Below, in pieces: positions 57,367-64,000 of a stretch of 64,000 nucleotides of DNA (the stretch's first letter is position 1; each line of letters starts with the position of its first letter). The position numbers were made by a program, and so were the translations under genes. The notes below the pieces were generated by a model. It was not told the origin of the DNA and searched no databases. It saw only the letters and a program-made list of their open reading frames with translations. Origin of the DNA: Aurantimonas aggregata (GTDB taxonomy: Bacteria > Pseudomonadota > Alphaproteobacteria > Rhizobiales > Rhizobiaceae); assembly GCF_010500835.1 (NCBI RefSeq), contig NZ_JAAAMJ010000006.1:124001-188000 (forward strand), written 5' to 3'.

Positions 57367-58713
57367 ATGGGCAGAACATATTTCGGCACCGACGGCATCA
57401 GGGGCACGGCCAATCGCCACCCGATGACCGCCGAGCTCGCCATGAAGGTCGGCATGGCCGCCGGCATCGCCTTCCAGCGCGGCAGCTATCGCCACCGCGT
57501 GGTGATCGGCAAGGACACCCGCCGCTCCAGCTACATGATCGAGAACGCCATGGTCGCCGGCTTCACCGCCGCCGGCATGGACGTCTTCCTGCTCGGCCCG
57601 ATGCCGACCCCGGCCGTGGCGATGCTGACGCGGTCGCTGCGCGCCGATATCGGCGTGATGATCTCGGCCTCCCACAACCCGTTCGAGGACAACGGCATCA
57701 AGCTGTTCGGCCCGGACGGCTACAAGCTGTCGGACGAGATCGAGCTGAAGATCGAGCGCCTGCTCGACGACGACCTGACGCAGAGGCTGCCGACCGGCGA
57801 TCGACTCGGGCGCGCCAAGCGCGTCGACGGCGTCCATGACCGCTACATCGAGTTCGCCAAGCGCACGCTGCCGCGGGACATGTCCTTCGAGGGCCTGAGG
57901 GTCGCCATCGACTGCGCCAACGGTGCCGCCTACCGGGTTGCCCCGGAAGTGCTGTGGGAACTCGGTGCCGAGATCGTCAAGCTCGGCGTCTCTCCCGACG
58001 GCATCAATATCAACAAGGGCTGCGGGTCGACCGATCCGGCCGCGCTGATCGAGAAGGTGAGGGAAGTGCGCGCCGATATCGGCATCGCCCTCGACGGCGA
58101 CGCCGACCGCGTCCTCATCGTCGACGAGACCGGCGCGGTCGTCGACGGCGACCAGCTGATGGCGGTCATCGCCGAGAGCTGGGCGGAGGACGGACGGCTC
58201 GCGGCGGGTGGCATCGTCGCCACCATCATGTCCAATCTCGGCCTCGAGCGCTTCCTTGAGGGCAAGCAGCTGGCGCTGGCCCGCACCAAGGTCGGCGACC
58301 GCTACGTCGTCGAGCACATGCGCGAGCACGGCTACAATGTCGGCGGCGAGCAGTCGGGCCACATCGTCCTGTCGGATTACGGCACGACCGGCGACGGTCT
58401 CGTCTCCGCCCTGCAGATCCTGGCCGTGGTCAAGCGCAAGGGCGGCACCGTCTCGCAGGTCTGCCGGCGCTTCGAGCCGGTGCCGCAGATCCTGAAGAAC
58501 GTCCGCTTCGCCGGCGGCGAGCCGCTCGAGCGCGAACTGGTCAAGCATGCTATCGCCGCCGGGCGCGAGCGCCTCGGCAATCACGGCCGGGTGGTGATCC
58601 GCCCGTCCGGCACCGAGCCGCTGATCCGCGTCATGGCGGAGGGAGACGATCGCGGCCTGGTCAGCTCGGTCGTCGACGATATCGTCGGGGCTCTACGACA
58701 GGCTGCAGCGTAG
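57367..58713 (+). CDS. glmM: Phosphoglucosamine mutase
   Basis: 448 residues. [10 protein letters not shown] start motif, phosphoserine loop [12 protein letters not shown] with catalytic Ser102, metal loop DGDADR (243-248), sugar loop GGEQSGH and phosphate-binding [11 protein letters not shown]. Converts GlcN-6-P to GlcN-1-P for peptidoglycan and LPS. Downstream of ftsH, as in many proteobacteria, but with its own transcription unit. Confidence 0.97.
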   Translation: MGRTYFGTDGIRGTANRHPMTAELAMKVGMAAGIAFQRGSYRHRVVIGKDTRRSSYMIENAMVAGFTAAGMDVFLLGPMPTPAVAMLTRSLRADIGVMISASHNPFEDNGIKLFGPDGYKLSDEIELKIERLLDDDLTQRLPTGDRLGRAKRVDGVHDRYIEFAKRTLPRDMSFEGLRVAIDCANGAAYRVAPEVLWELGAEIVKLGVSPDGININKGCGSTDPAALIEKVREVRADIGIALDGDADRVLIVDETGAVVDGDQLMAVIAESWAEDGRLAAGGIVATIMSNLGLERFLEGKQLALARTKVGDRYVVEHMREHGYNVGGEQSGHIVLSDYGTTGDGLVSALQILAVVKRKGGTVSQVCRRFEPVPQILKNVRFAGGEPLERELVKHAIAAGRERLGNHGRVVIRPSGTEPLIRVMAEGDDRGLVSSVVDDIVGALRQAAA

Positions 58714-58839
58714 ATAAGCGATGCAACCCAGAGAAGCTTCCGTAGCGGCATTTTATCATGAAGGCAGTGTCGCGAGCTCCCGCCTGTGTTTAAAACAGCA
58801 CAACTCTGTGAGCTTCTGGGTGCCAATTTATACTAACGA

Positions 58840-58847
58840 TTAACCAT
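58840..58847 (+). promoter_or_regulatory. CtrA half-site-like TTAACCAT before the first barrel gene
   Basis: Exact TTAACCAT core 73 bases before the start codon, in an AT-rich stretch. The second half of a full site is missing. Confidence 0.35.
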
Positions 58848-58919
58848 TGCGATTTACCTTGTTTCGTGAAGAGAGCGCTCGAACGCTGCTCTCCAGACGT
58901 GCAATCGGAGATGATCGCA

Positions 58920-59834
58920 ATGAAATTGATGCTTCTGACGACGGTCGCCGCGATTGGCGTCCTGTCGTATCTCGGTGCTGCCGCGCAGGCGGCAGACATT
59001 ATCGAGGAGCCTATCTATGTCGAGCCTCCGGTGACCGTCTATGAAGAGCCGGTCAAGGAGAACTACTCCGGCTGGTATATCCGCGGCGACGCCGGCTATC
59101 TCTTCAGCAGCTCGGGCAGCGCTGACTACCGCGTCTTCGGCGAGGAAGGCTCGCGTTACCATTATGACGAGCTCAAGCTGAAGGGCTCCTACACGGTCGG
59201 CGCCGGTGTCGGTTACCGCGTTGCCGAACACTTCCGCGCCGACCTCTCGCTCGACTATTACGATCTCGAGATCGACGGTCGCAGCGACTGCCCAAGCTAT
59301 GTCGGGGCCGGCTGCTACTACAACGACAGTTCGTCGGCCGATGTCTGGACGGCCATGGCGAACGCTTATGTCGACCTGCCGTATTTCGGCCCGATCGCCC
59401 CGTATTTCGGCGCCGGCCTCGGCTTCGCCCATGTCGGCTACGGCAAGATGACGAACGAGATCTGCAATCCGACCTGCGGCGCCGACGGCAATTTCATCGG
59501 CTACCACGAAGGCAAGGACAGCTGGCGGTTCGCTTCCTCCCTGATGGCCGGCGCCAGCGTCGACCTCACCAAGCAGCTCAAGCTCGACGTCGGTTATCGC
59601 TACACCCGTGTCTTCGAGGGTGACGCCTTCGGCTACGACCAGGTCGACTCCGCCTTCGGCGCCAGCGGCGTCCAGGGTCGCGACCATGGCTTCGACCTGC
59701 ACGCGGTGCGCGCCGGTCTGCGCTACGAGTTCGGCAGTGGCGGCTTCGGCAAGGGCAAGGAGCCGGTCTATGCGGCAGCAGCCCCGATTTATGAAGAGCC
59801 GGCCCCGTTCTACGAAGAGCCGATCTACAAGTAA
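58920..59834 (+). CDS. Omp25/31-family outer-membrane beta-barrel protein (1)
   Basis: 304 residues. Signal peptide ending AAAQAAD, then alternating aromatic/hydrophobic strands of an eight-stranded barrel: GWYIRGDAGYLFSS, KGSYTVGAGVGYRVAEHFRADLSLDYYD, LAPYFGAGLGFAHVGYG and QLKLDVGYRYTRVF. Typical of rhizobial/Brucella Omp25-like structural proteins. Repeated YEEP-type motifs occur after the signal peptide and again at the C-terminus, so the last strand is followed by a ~25-residue tail, which is unusual. Start MKLMLLTT after GGAG. Confidence 0.88.
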   Translation: MKLMLLTTVAAIGVLSYLGAAAQAADIIEEPIYVEPPVTVYEEPVKENYSGWYIRGDAGYLFSSSGSADYRVFGEEGSRYHYDELKLKGSYTVGAGVGYRVAEHFRADLSLDYYDLEIDGRSDCPSYVGAGCYYNDSSSADVWTAMANAYVDLPYFGPIAPYFGAGLGFAHVGYGKMTNEICNPTCGADGNFIGYHEGKDSWRFASSLMAGASVDLTKQLKLDVGYRYTRVFEGDAFGYDQVDSAFGASGVQGRDHGFDLHAVRAGLRYEFGSGGFGKGKEPVYAAAAPIYEEPAPFYEEPIYK

Positions 59835-59858
59835 GCCATCGACAGCATCGCCATCCGA

Positions 59859-59896
59859 CAAAGCCGTCGCCCCCCGGGCGGCGGCTTTGTCGTTTT
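59859..59896 (+). terminator. Terminator after the first barrel gene
   Basis: CAAAGCCG and CGGCTTTG with inner CGCC/GGCG pairing, followed by TCGTTTT. Located 25 bases after the stop. Confidence 0.85.
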
Positions 59897-59943
59897 GGTG
59901 CGCCATCGGCGCCGGCAAGATCCGACACGGTTAACAAACACGG

Positions 59944-59958
59944 TTAATCAGCAGTTAA
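59944..59958 (+). promoter_or_regulatory. CtrA-like site before the second barrel gene
   Basis: TTAA-TCAGCAG-TTAA, a perfect TTAA-N7-TTAA, 87 bases before the start codon. A direct repeat ACACGGTTAA (59925 and 59938) overlaps it. Confidence 0.55.
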
Positions 59959-60044
59959 GCTTTTCTTGCCAAAGTCCCTGCCAACGAGGTCGCCGCCGGA
60001 GCGCGCGGCCCGGGCGCGAAACGGGATGACGGGGAACGAGGGCG

Positions 60045-60785
60045 ATGAAGTCCAAAACGCTGACGATGATCGGTGCCATGCTGCTCGGCACCACCCAGCT
60101 GGCCACTGCCGCGGACATCCTGCCGCCGATCTACGACGCACCGATGTACGAGAGCGTGCCGGAGATCGCGCCCGTCGAGATCGGCAATGGCTGGTATCTG
60201 CGCGGCGACGTGTCCTACGACTTCGACAGTGACCTTGACCTCGGTGGCGACGGTTCGGCCGAGATCGGTCTCGACGACGGCTACGGCTTCGGCGCGGGCT
60301 TCGGCTATCGCTTCACGGACTTCTTCCGCGGCGACCTGACGGCGCGCTATGCCAAGGCAGATCTCGACTTCGGCGATGCCTTCTCGCCGTTCTCGGTCGA
60401 CGGTGACTCCAAGAGCTGGGAGCTGATGGCCAATGCCTATGTCGACCTCGGCACGTTCGTCGGCCTGACCCCCTATGTCGGCGGCGGCCTCGGCGCCGTT
60501 CGCACCGATTTCAACGTCAATTGCAGCCTCGGCGGCTTCGACTGCGCGACCTTCTTCGACGCTTCCGAATCCGACACCGCCGAATGGCGCTTCGCCTATG
60601 CCCTGATGGCGGGTGTCGCCTACAACTTCTCCGAGAACCTCGCCCTCGACGTCGGCTACCGCTTTCTCGATGTCGACGGTGGCGCATTCTACGGCCTGAG
60701 CGGCGACGGCTTCGACTTCACCCTCGAGGACGACGGCTACCAGCGCCACACGATCCAGGCCGGCATCCGCTATTCGCTTTGGTAG
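60045..60785 (+). CDS. Omp25/31-family outer-membrane beta-barrel protein (2)
   Basis: 246 residues. Signal peptide ending LATAAD, a short Pro/Tyr stretch (LPPIYDAPMYESVPEI), then barrel strands NGWYLRGDVSYDFDS, GFGAGFGYRFTDFFRGDLTARYAK, GLTPYVGGGLGAVRTDF and LALDVGYRFLDVDGG, ending with the C-terminal aromatic signature QAGIRYSLW needed for Bam insertion. Paralogue of the gene 210 bases upstream, with its own promoter region and terminator. Confidence 0.9.
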   Translation: MKSKTLTMIGAMLLGTTQLATAADILPPIYDAPMYESVPEIAPVEIGNGWYLRGDVSYDFDSDLDLGGDGSAEIGLDDGYGFGAGFGYRFTDFFRGDLTARYAKADLDFGDAFSPFSVDGDSKSWELMANAYVDLGTFVGLTPYVGGGLGAVRTDFNVNCSLGGFDCATFFDASESDTAEWRFAYALMAGVAYNFSENLALDVGYRFLDVDGGAFYGLSGDGFDFTLEDDGYQRHTIQAGIRYSLW

Positions 60786-60812
60786 GACCCGGCGATCATC
60801 TCCTTGAAATAG

Positions 60813-60839
60813 CGGCGGGGCTTCGGCTCCGCCGTTTTT
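60813..60839 (+). terminator. Terminator after the second barrel gene
   Basis: A 9-bp stem capped by the very stable cTTCGg tetraloop, followed by TTTTT. Located 28 bases after the stop. Confidence 0.9.
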
Positions 60840-60890
60840 CGTTGATCTGCCGGATGGGCCGGGCAGGGCCTTCTGTCTCACAATTGTCGC

Positions 60891-60919
60891 TTGACCGCCG
60901 GGAGGCCGAAGCGTAGCGA
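60891..60919 (+). promoter_or_regulatory. Candidate serC promoter
   Basis: TTGACC and TAGCGA separated by 17 bases. The expected start point (~60926) coincides with the first base of the structured serC leader. Confidence 0.5.
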
Positions 60920-60974
60920 CGCCAGTGGGACACCTCTCCCCAACGAGAGGCACCTATCTGAAAGGATAGCTCAG
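60920..60974 (+). ncRNA. serC leader RNA element
   Basis: Two hairpins directly before serC: CCTCTC/GAGAGG (60933-60950) and CTATC/GATAG (60954-60969), the second enclosing the AAAGGA ribosome site in its loop. This agrees with the alphaproteobacterial serC RNA motif, a conserved leader reported only before serC-serA operons. Ligand, if any, unknown. Confidence 0.65.
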
Positions 60975-62150
60975 ATGGCTAATACCGCGAAGCCGGACTT
61001 ACGTCCGGCAAATCCCCGTTTCTCTTCCGGTCCTTGTGCCAAGCGTCCAGGCTGGACGCTGGACGCGCTCGGCGACGCCGCCCTCGGCCGCTCGCACCGC
61101 GCCAAGGTCGGCAAATCCAAGCTCCAGCAGGCGATCGACGATACCCGCAGCGTGCTCGGCGTGCCGGCGGACTATCGCATCGGCATCGTGCCGGCGTCCG
61201 ACACCGGGGCCGTCGAGATGGCCATGTGGTCGCTGCTCGGCGCCCGCGGCACCGATGTCGTGGCCTGGGAATCCTTCGGCTCGGGCTGGGTCACCGACGC
61301 CGTCAAGCAATTGAAACTTGAAGACGTCCGCGTCCTTGAAGCGCCCTATGGCGAGATCGTCGACCTCGCCGAGGTGGATTTCGATCGCGACGTGGTCTTC
61401 ACCTGGAACGGCACGACCTCCGGCGTGCGCATGCCGGACGGCGACGCGATTCCCGCCGACCGCCAGGGCCTGACGATCTGCGATGCGACCTCGGCCGCCT
61501 TCGCCCAGGACCTGCCCTTCGACAAGCTCGATGTCGTGACCTTCTCCTGGCAGAAGGTGCTCGGCGGCGAGGCCGCCCATGGCATGCTGATCCTCAGCCC
61601 CCGCGCTGTCGAGCGGCTGAAAAGCTACAAGCCGGCCTGGCCGCTGCCGAAGATCTTCCGCCTGACCTCGGGCGGCAAGCTGATCGAGGGCATCTTCAAG
61701 GGCGAGACGATCAACACCCCGTCGATGCTCTGCGTCGAGGACTATCTCGACGCGCTGGCATGGGCCAAATCGATCGGCGGGCTGAAGGGCCTGAAGGCGA
61801 GGGCCGACGGCAATCTCGGCGTGATCGAGCGCTTCGTCGAAGCTCATGACTGGCTCGGCTTCCTGGCGAAGACGCCGGAGACCCGGTCCAACACCTCGGT
61901 CTGCCTGCAGTTCACCGATCCGGCGATCGTCGCCCTCTCGGACGAGGCGCAGGCCGCCTTCGCTAAGGGCGTCGTGGCGACGCTGGAGAAGGAGGGCGTC
62001 GCCCTCGACATCGGCGCCTATCGCGACGCGCCTCCCGGCCTGCGCATCTGGGCCGGCGCCACCGTCGAGGCGTCCGATCTCGAGGCGCTGATGCCGTGGC
62101 TCGAATGGGCCTTCGAGGCGCAGAAGAGCGAGCTGAAGCAGGCGGCCTGA
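60975..62150 (+). CDS. serC: Phosphoserine aminotransferase
   Basis: 391 residues, the alphaproteobacterial branch: [17 protein letters not shown] at the start, [18 protein letters not shown] with the PLP-contacting Asp, and [14 protein letters not shown] with Schiff-base Lys194. Converts 3-phosphohydroxypyruvate to phosphoserine, step two of serine synthesis; family members may also serve in PLP synthesis. Start at MANTAKPD behind the hairpin-embedded AAAGGA. Confidence 0.95.
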   Translation: MANTAKPDLRPANPRFSSGPCAKRPGWTLDALGDAALGRSHRAKVGKSKLQQAIDDTRSVLGVPADYRIGIVPASDTGAVEMAMWSLLGARGTDVVAWESFGSGWVTDAVKQLKLEDVRVLEAPYGEIVDLAEVDFDRDVVFTWNGTTSGVRMPDGDAIPADRQGLTICDATSAAFAQDLPFDKLDVVTFSWQKVLGGEAAHGMLILSPRAVERLKSYKPAWPLPKIFRLTSGGKLIEGIFKGETINTPSMLCVEDYLDALAWAKSIGGLKGLKARADGNLGVIERFVEAHDWLGFLAKTPETRSNTSVCLQFTDPAIVALSDEAQAAFAKGVVATLEKEGVALDIGAYRDAPPGLRIWAGATVEASDLEALMPWLEWAFEAQKSELKQAA

Positions 62151-62174
62151 ACCCGGAGCGGGCAGGAGCACGCC

Positions 62175-62627
62175 ATGGCGCTTTCGGTCGGGATACGCAG
62201 CTTCGTCGCCGATACGCTGGCGCTCGTCGTGTTCTTCACCCTCACCAGCGGGCTGAACGAGCGCTTCGTGGCCGGCATGTCGTGGGACGAGGTCGCCGTC
62301 TCCCGGACGATCGGCGCGCCATTGATGGTCCTGACGGCGCGGCCCTACGGCCTGTGGCGCAACTGGCTGCTCGCTAGGCTCGCGCCGTCGACCTCATGGG
62401 GTGTGTTCCTGGCTGACACCACGGCCTTGCTGGTCTTCCAGGTGCCGATCTACGCCGCGATCATCGCTGTCGGCGGTGCCGACGGCACCGCCCTCCTGAC
62501 CGGCACGATCGGCTTCGCGCTCCTCATGCTCGTCCTTGGCCGCCCCTACGGGCTCTGGCTCGAATTCGTCCGCCGCCGCTTCGGTCTCGAAGGGCCGGGA
62601 CAGAAGCCAATGTCTTTGGGCGGCTGA
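62175..62627 (+). CDS. alaE: AlaE-family amino-acid exporter
   Basis: 150 residues with four membrane helices. It matches AlaE in length and motifs: FVADTLALVVFFTLTS, ERFVAGMSWDEVAVSRTIGAP, ARPYGLWRNW, FLADTTALLVFQVPIYA and LGRPYGLWLEFVRR. E. coli AlaE exports L-alanine by proton antiport. It starts 24 bases after serC with a GGAG site, so it is cotranscribed with serC; an overflow role for serine or alanine is inference. Confidence 0.85.
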   Translation: MALSVGIRSFVADTLALVVFFTLTSGLNERFVAGMSWDEVAVSRTIGAPLMVLTARPYGLWRNWLLARLAPSTSWGVFLADTTALLVFQVPIYAAIIAVGGADGTALLTGTIGFALLMLVLGRPYGLWLEFVRRRFGLEGPGQKPMSLGG

Positions 62628-62642
62628 TTTCAGATCCATGAA

Positions 62643-62664
62643 GCGGGCCAATCGGCCCGCCTTT
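62643..62664 (+). terminator. Hairpin between alaE and serA
   Basis: GCGGGCC-AATC-GGCCCGC followed by CTTT. A 7-bp GC stem with a short T run: probably a weak terminator allowing partial read-through to serA. Confidence 0.5.
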
Positions 62665-62729
62665 CCAGCCATCCTCTTCGTCATGAGCGGGCGCTCCGCC
62701 CGCCGACCAATCGACAGGACACCTAACAA

Positions 62730-64000
62730 ATGGCACCCCGCGTTCTCGTATCCGACAAGCTCTCCCCGACCGCCGTCCAGATCTTCAAGGACCGCGGCGT
62801 CGAGGTCGACTACCTGCCCGACCTCGGCAAGGACAAGGAGCAGCTGCTGGCCGTCATCGACCAGTATGACGGCCTCGCCATCCGCTCCGCCACCAAGGTC
62901 ACCGAAAAGCTCATCGAAGCCGCCACGAAGCTGAAGGTCATCGGCCGGGCCGGCATCGGCGTCGACAATGTCGACATCCCGGCTGCCAGCCGGAAGGGCA
63001 TCATCGTGATGAATACGCCCTTCGGCAACTCGATCACCACCGCCGAGCACGCCGTCGCGCTGATGTTCGCCGTGGCACGCCAGCTGCCCGCCGCCGACGC
63101 CTCGACCCAGGCCGGCAAGTGGGAGAAGAACCGCTTCATGGGCGTCGAGATCACCGGCAAGACGCTGGGCGTCATCGGCTGCGGCAATATCGGCTCGATC
63201 GTCGCGTCGCGCGGCGTCGGCCTGAAGATGCGGGTCGTCGCCTTCGACCCGTTCCTGTCGACCGAACGCGCCAGCCAGCTCGGCATCGAGAAGGTCGAAC
63301 TCGAGGAACTGTTCAAGCGCTCGGACTTCATCACGCTGCACACGCCGATGACCGAGAAGACCAAGGGCATCATCGACAAGAATGCCATCGCGCAGATGAA
63401 GGACGGTGTCCGGATCATCAACTGCGCCCGCGGCGGCCTGATCGTCGAGGCGGACCTGGCCGAGGGTATCAAGTCGGGGAAGGTGGCCGGCGCCGGCGTC
63501 GACGTGTTCGAGGTCGAGCCCGCGACCGAGAGCGTCCTCTTCGGTCTGGAGAACGTCGTCTGCACGCCGCATCTCGGCGCCTCGACCACCGAGGCGCAGG
63601 AGAACGTCGCCCTGCAGGTGGCCGAGCAGATGGCGGACTACCTGGTGCGCGGCGCCGTCACCAACGCCATCAACATGCCGTCGATCACCGCCGAGGAAGC
63701 CCCGACGCTCACCCCCTTCGTCAAGCTCGCCGAGGTGCTGGGCGATTTCGTCGGCCAGGTGACCGACGAGCCGATCAAGTCGGTCGAGATCGTCTATGAC
63801 GGCGCGACCGCGGCGATGAACACGCGGGCGCTGACCAGCGCGGCGCTCGCCGGGCTGATCAAGTCTCAGGTCTCCGACGTCAACATGGTTTCCGCACCGA
63901 TCATGGTGAAGGAGCGCGGCATCCAGCTGACCGAATCGCGCCGCGACAAGTCCGGCGTCTTCGACGGCTACATCAAGCTGACGATCACCACCGAGAAGCA
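62730..64000 (+). CDS. serA: D-3-phosphoglycerate dehydrogenase, 3' end outside the window
   Basis: About 423 of the ~530 residues typical for the long form. Substrate domain with RSATKVTEKLIEAA and GRAGIGVDNVD; NAD motif GVIGCGNIGSIVASRG; catalytic Arg in NCARGGLIVEADL, Glu in FEVEPA and His in CTPHLGASTTEAQ; then the start of the intervening (ASB) domain, ending before the regulatory ACT domain. First step of serine synthesis from 3-phosphoglycerate. Weak AGGA site. Confidence 0.95.
   Translation, partial: MAPRVLVSDKLSPTAVQIFKDRGVEVDYLPDLGKDKEQLLAVIDQYDGLAIRSATKVTEKLIEAATKLKVIGRAGIGVDNVDIPAASRKGIIVMNTPFGNSITTAEHAVALMFAVARQLPAADASTQAGKWEKNRFMGVEITGKTLGVIGCGNIGSIVASRGVGLKMRVVAFDPFLSTERASQLGIEKVELEELFKRSDFITLHTPMTEKTKGIIDKNAIAQMKDGVRIINCARGGLIVEADLAEGIKSGKVAGAGVDVFEVEPATESVLFGLENVVCTPHLGASTTEAQENVALQVAEQMADYLVRGAVTNAINMPSITAEEAPTLTPFVKLAEVLGDFVGQVTDEPIKSVEIVYDGATAAMNTRALTSAALAGLIKSQVSDVNMVSAPIMVKERGIQLTESRRDKSGVFDGYIKLTITTEK

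Overview
The window is high-GC, gene-dense DNA from an alphaproteobacterium. The marker set points to Hyphomicrobiales (Rhizobiales): rcdA (DUF1465), trcR (DUF1013), gcrA, a SAM-II riboswitch before metZ, a serC-type leader, a 6S RNA before the 5-formyl-THF cyclo-ligase gene, the fused dCTP deaminase, and TTAA-N7-TTAA (CtrA-like) and GANTC (CcrM-like) sites. An Aurantimonadaceae-like relative is my guess but cannot be settled from sequence alone. It looks like chromosomal core DNA with a few small accessory inserts.

Layout. 1-2.0 kb: exporter-type ABC transporter (cut by the window edge) divergent from rpmE. 2.0-6.9 kb: a five-gene TRAP operon on the minus strand (Tat-exported binding protein, DctQ, DctM, an amidase-fold protein that appears to lack its catalytic triad, and a 55-residue membrane protein). 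7-9.9 kb: cell-cycle genes rcdA and trcR around a quinone oxidoreductase gene, with a candidate terminated small RNA and a CtrA-like site upstream of rcdA. 9.9-12.9 kb: two SDR dehydrogenases and an unrecognised membrane protein. 13-20.6 kb: the complete phosphate regulon phoR-pstSCAB-phoU-phoB with a tandem Pho box. 20.6-24.8 kb: gcrA, then argD-argF-hslO. 24.8-26.4 kb: a small accessory patch with a DUF4126 gene followed by a 201-bp duplicated, stop-containing hslO tail and a PH-like membrane protein. 26.5-32.6 kb: EamA transporter, apaG, CDP-alcohol transferase, metZ with riboswitch, dCTP deaminase, 6S RNA-fau and a CAP-domain lipoprotein. 33-38.8 kb: ymdB, a VapBC-like toxin-antitoxin module, MBL, TPR and GFA proteins, yebC and a serine hydrolase. 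39-41.6 kb: ruvCAB with a possible LexA box. 41.6-47.2 kb: DUF2254 protein, a secreted one-haem protein and a large secreted phytase/esterase-like protein with its own Pho box. 47.3-57.2 kb: ybgC-tolQRAB-pal-cpoB-tilS-ftsH. 57.3-64 kb: glmM, two Omp25/31-type porin-like barrels with CtrA-like upstream sites, and serC-alaE-serA (cut by the window end).

How the parts connect. Phosphate limitation would act through PhoR/PhoB on the tandem box before pstS and probably on the box before the secreted phytase-like protein 28 kb away. Cell-cycle control is represented by RcdA, TrcR and GcrA, with CtrA-like sites before rcdA and the outer-membrane protein genes. Envelope maintenance is concentrated in tol-pal/cpoB, ftsH, glmM and the two barrels. 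RNA-level control is prominent: SAM-II plus terminator (metZ), serC leader, a possible argD leader hairpin, 6S RNA and one candidate novel sRNA.
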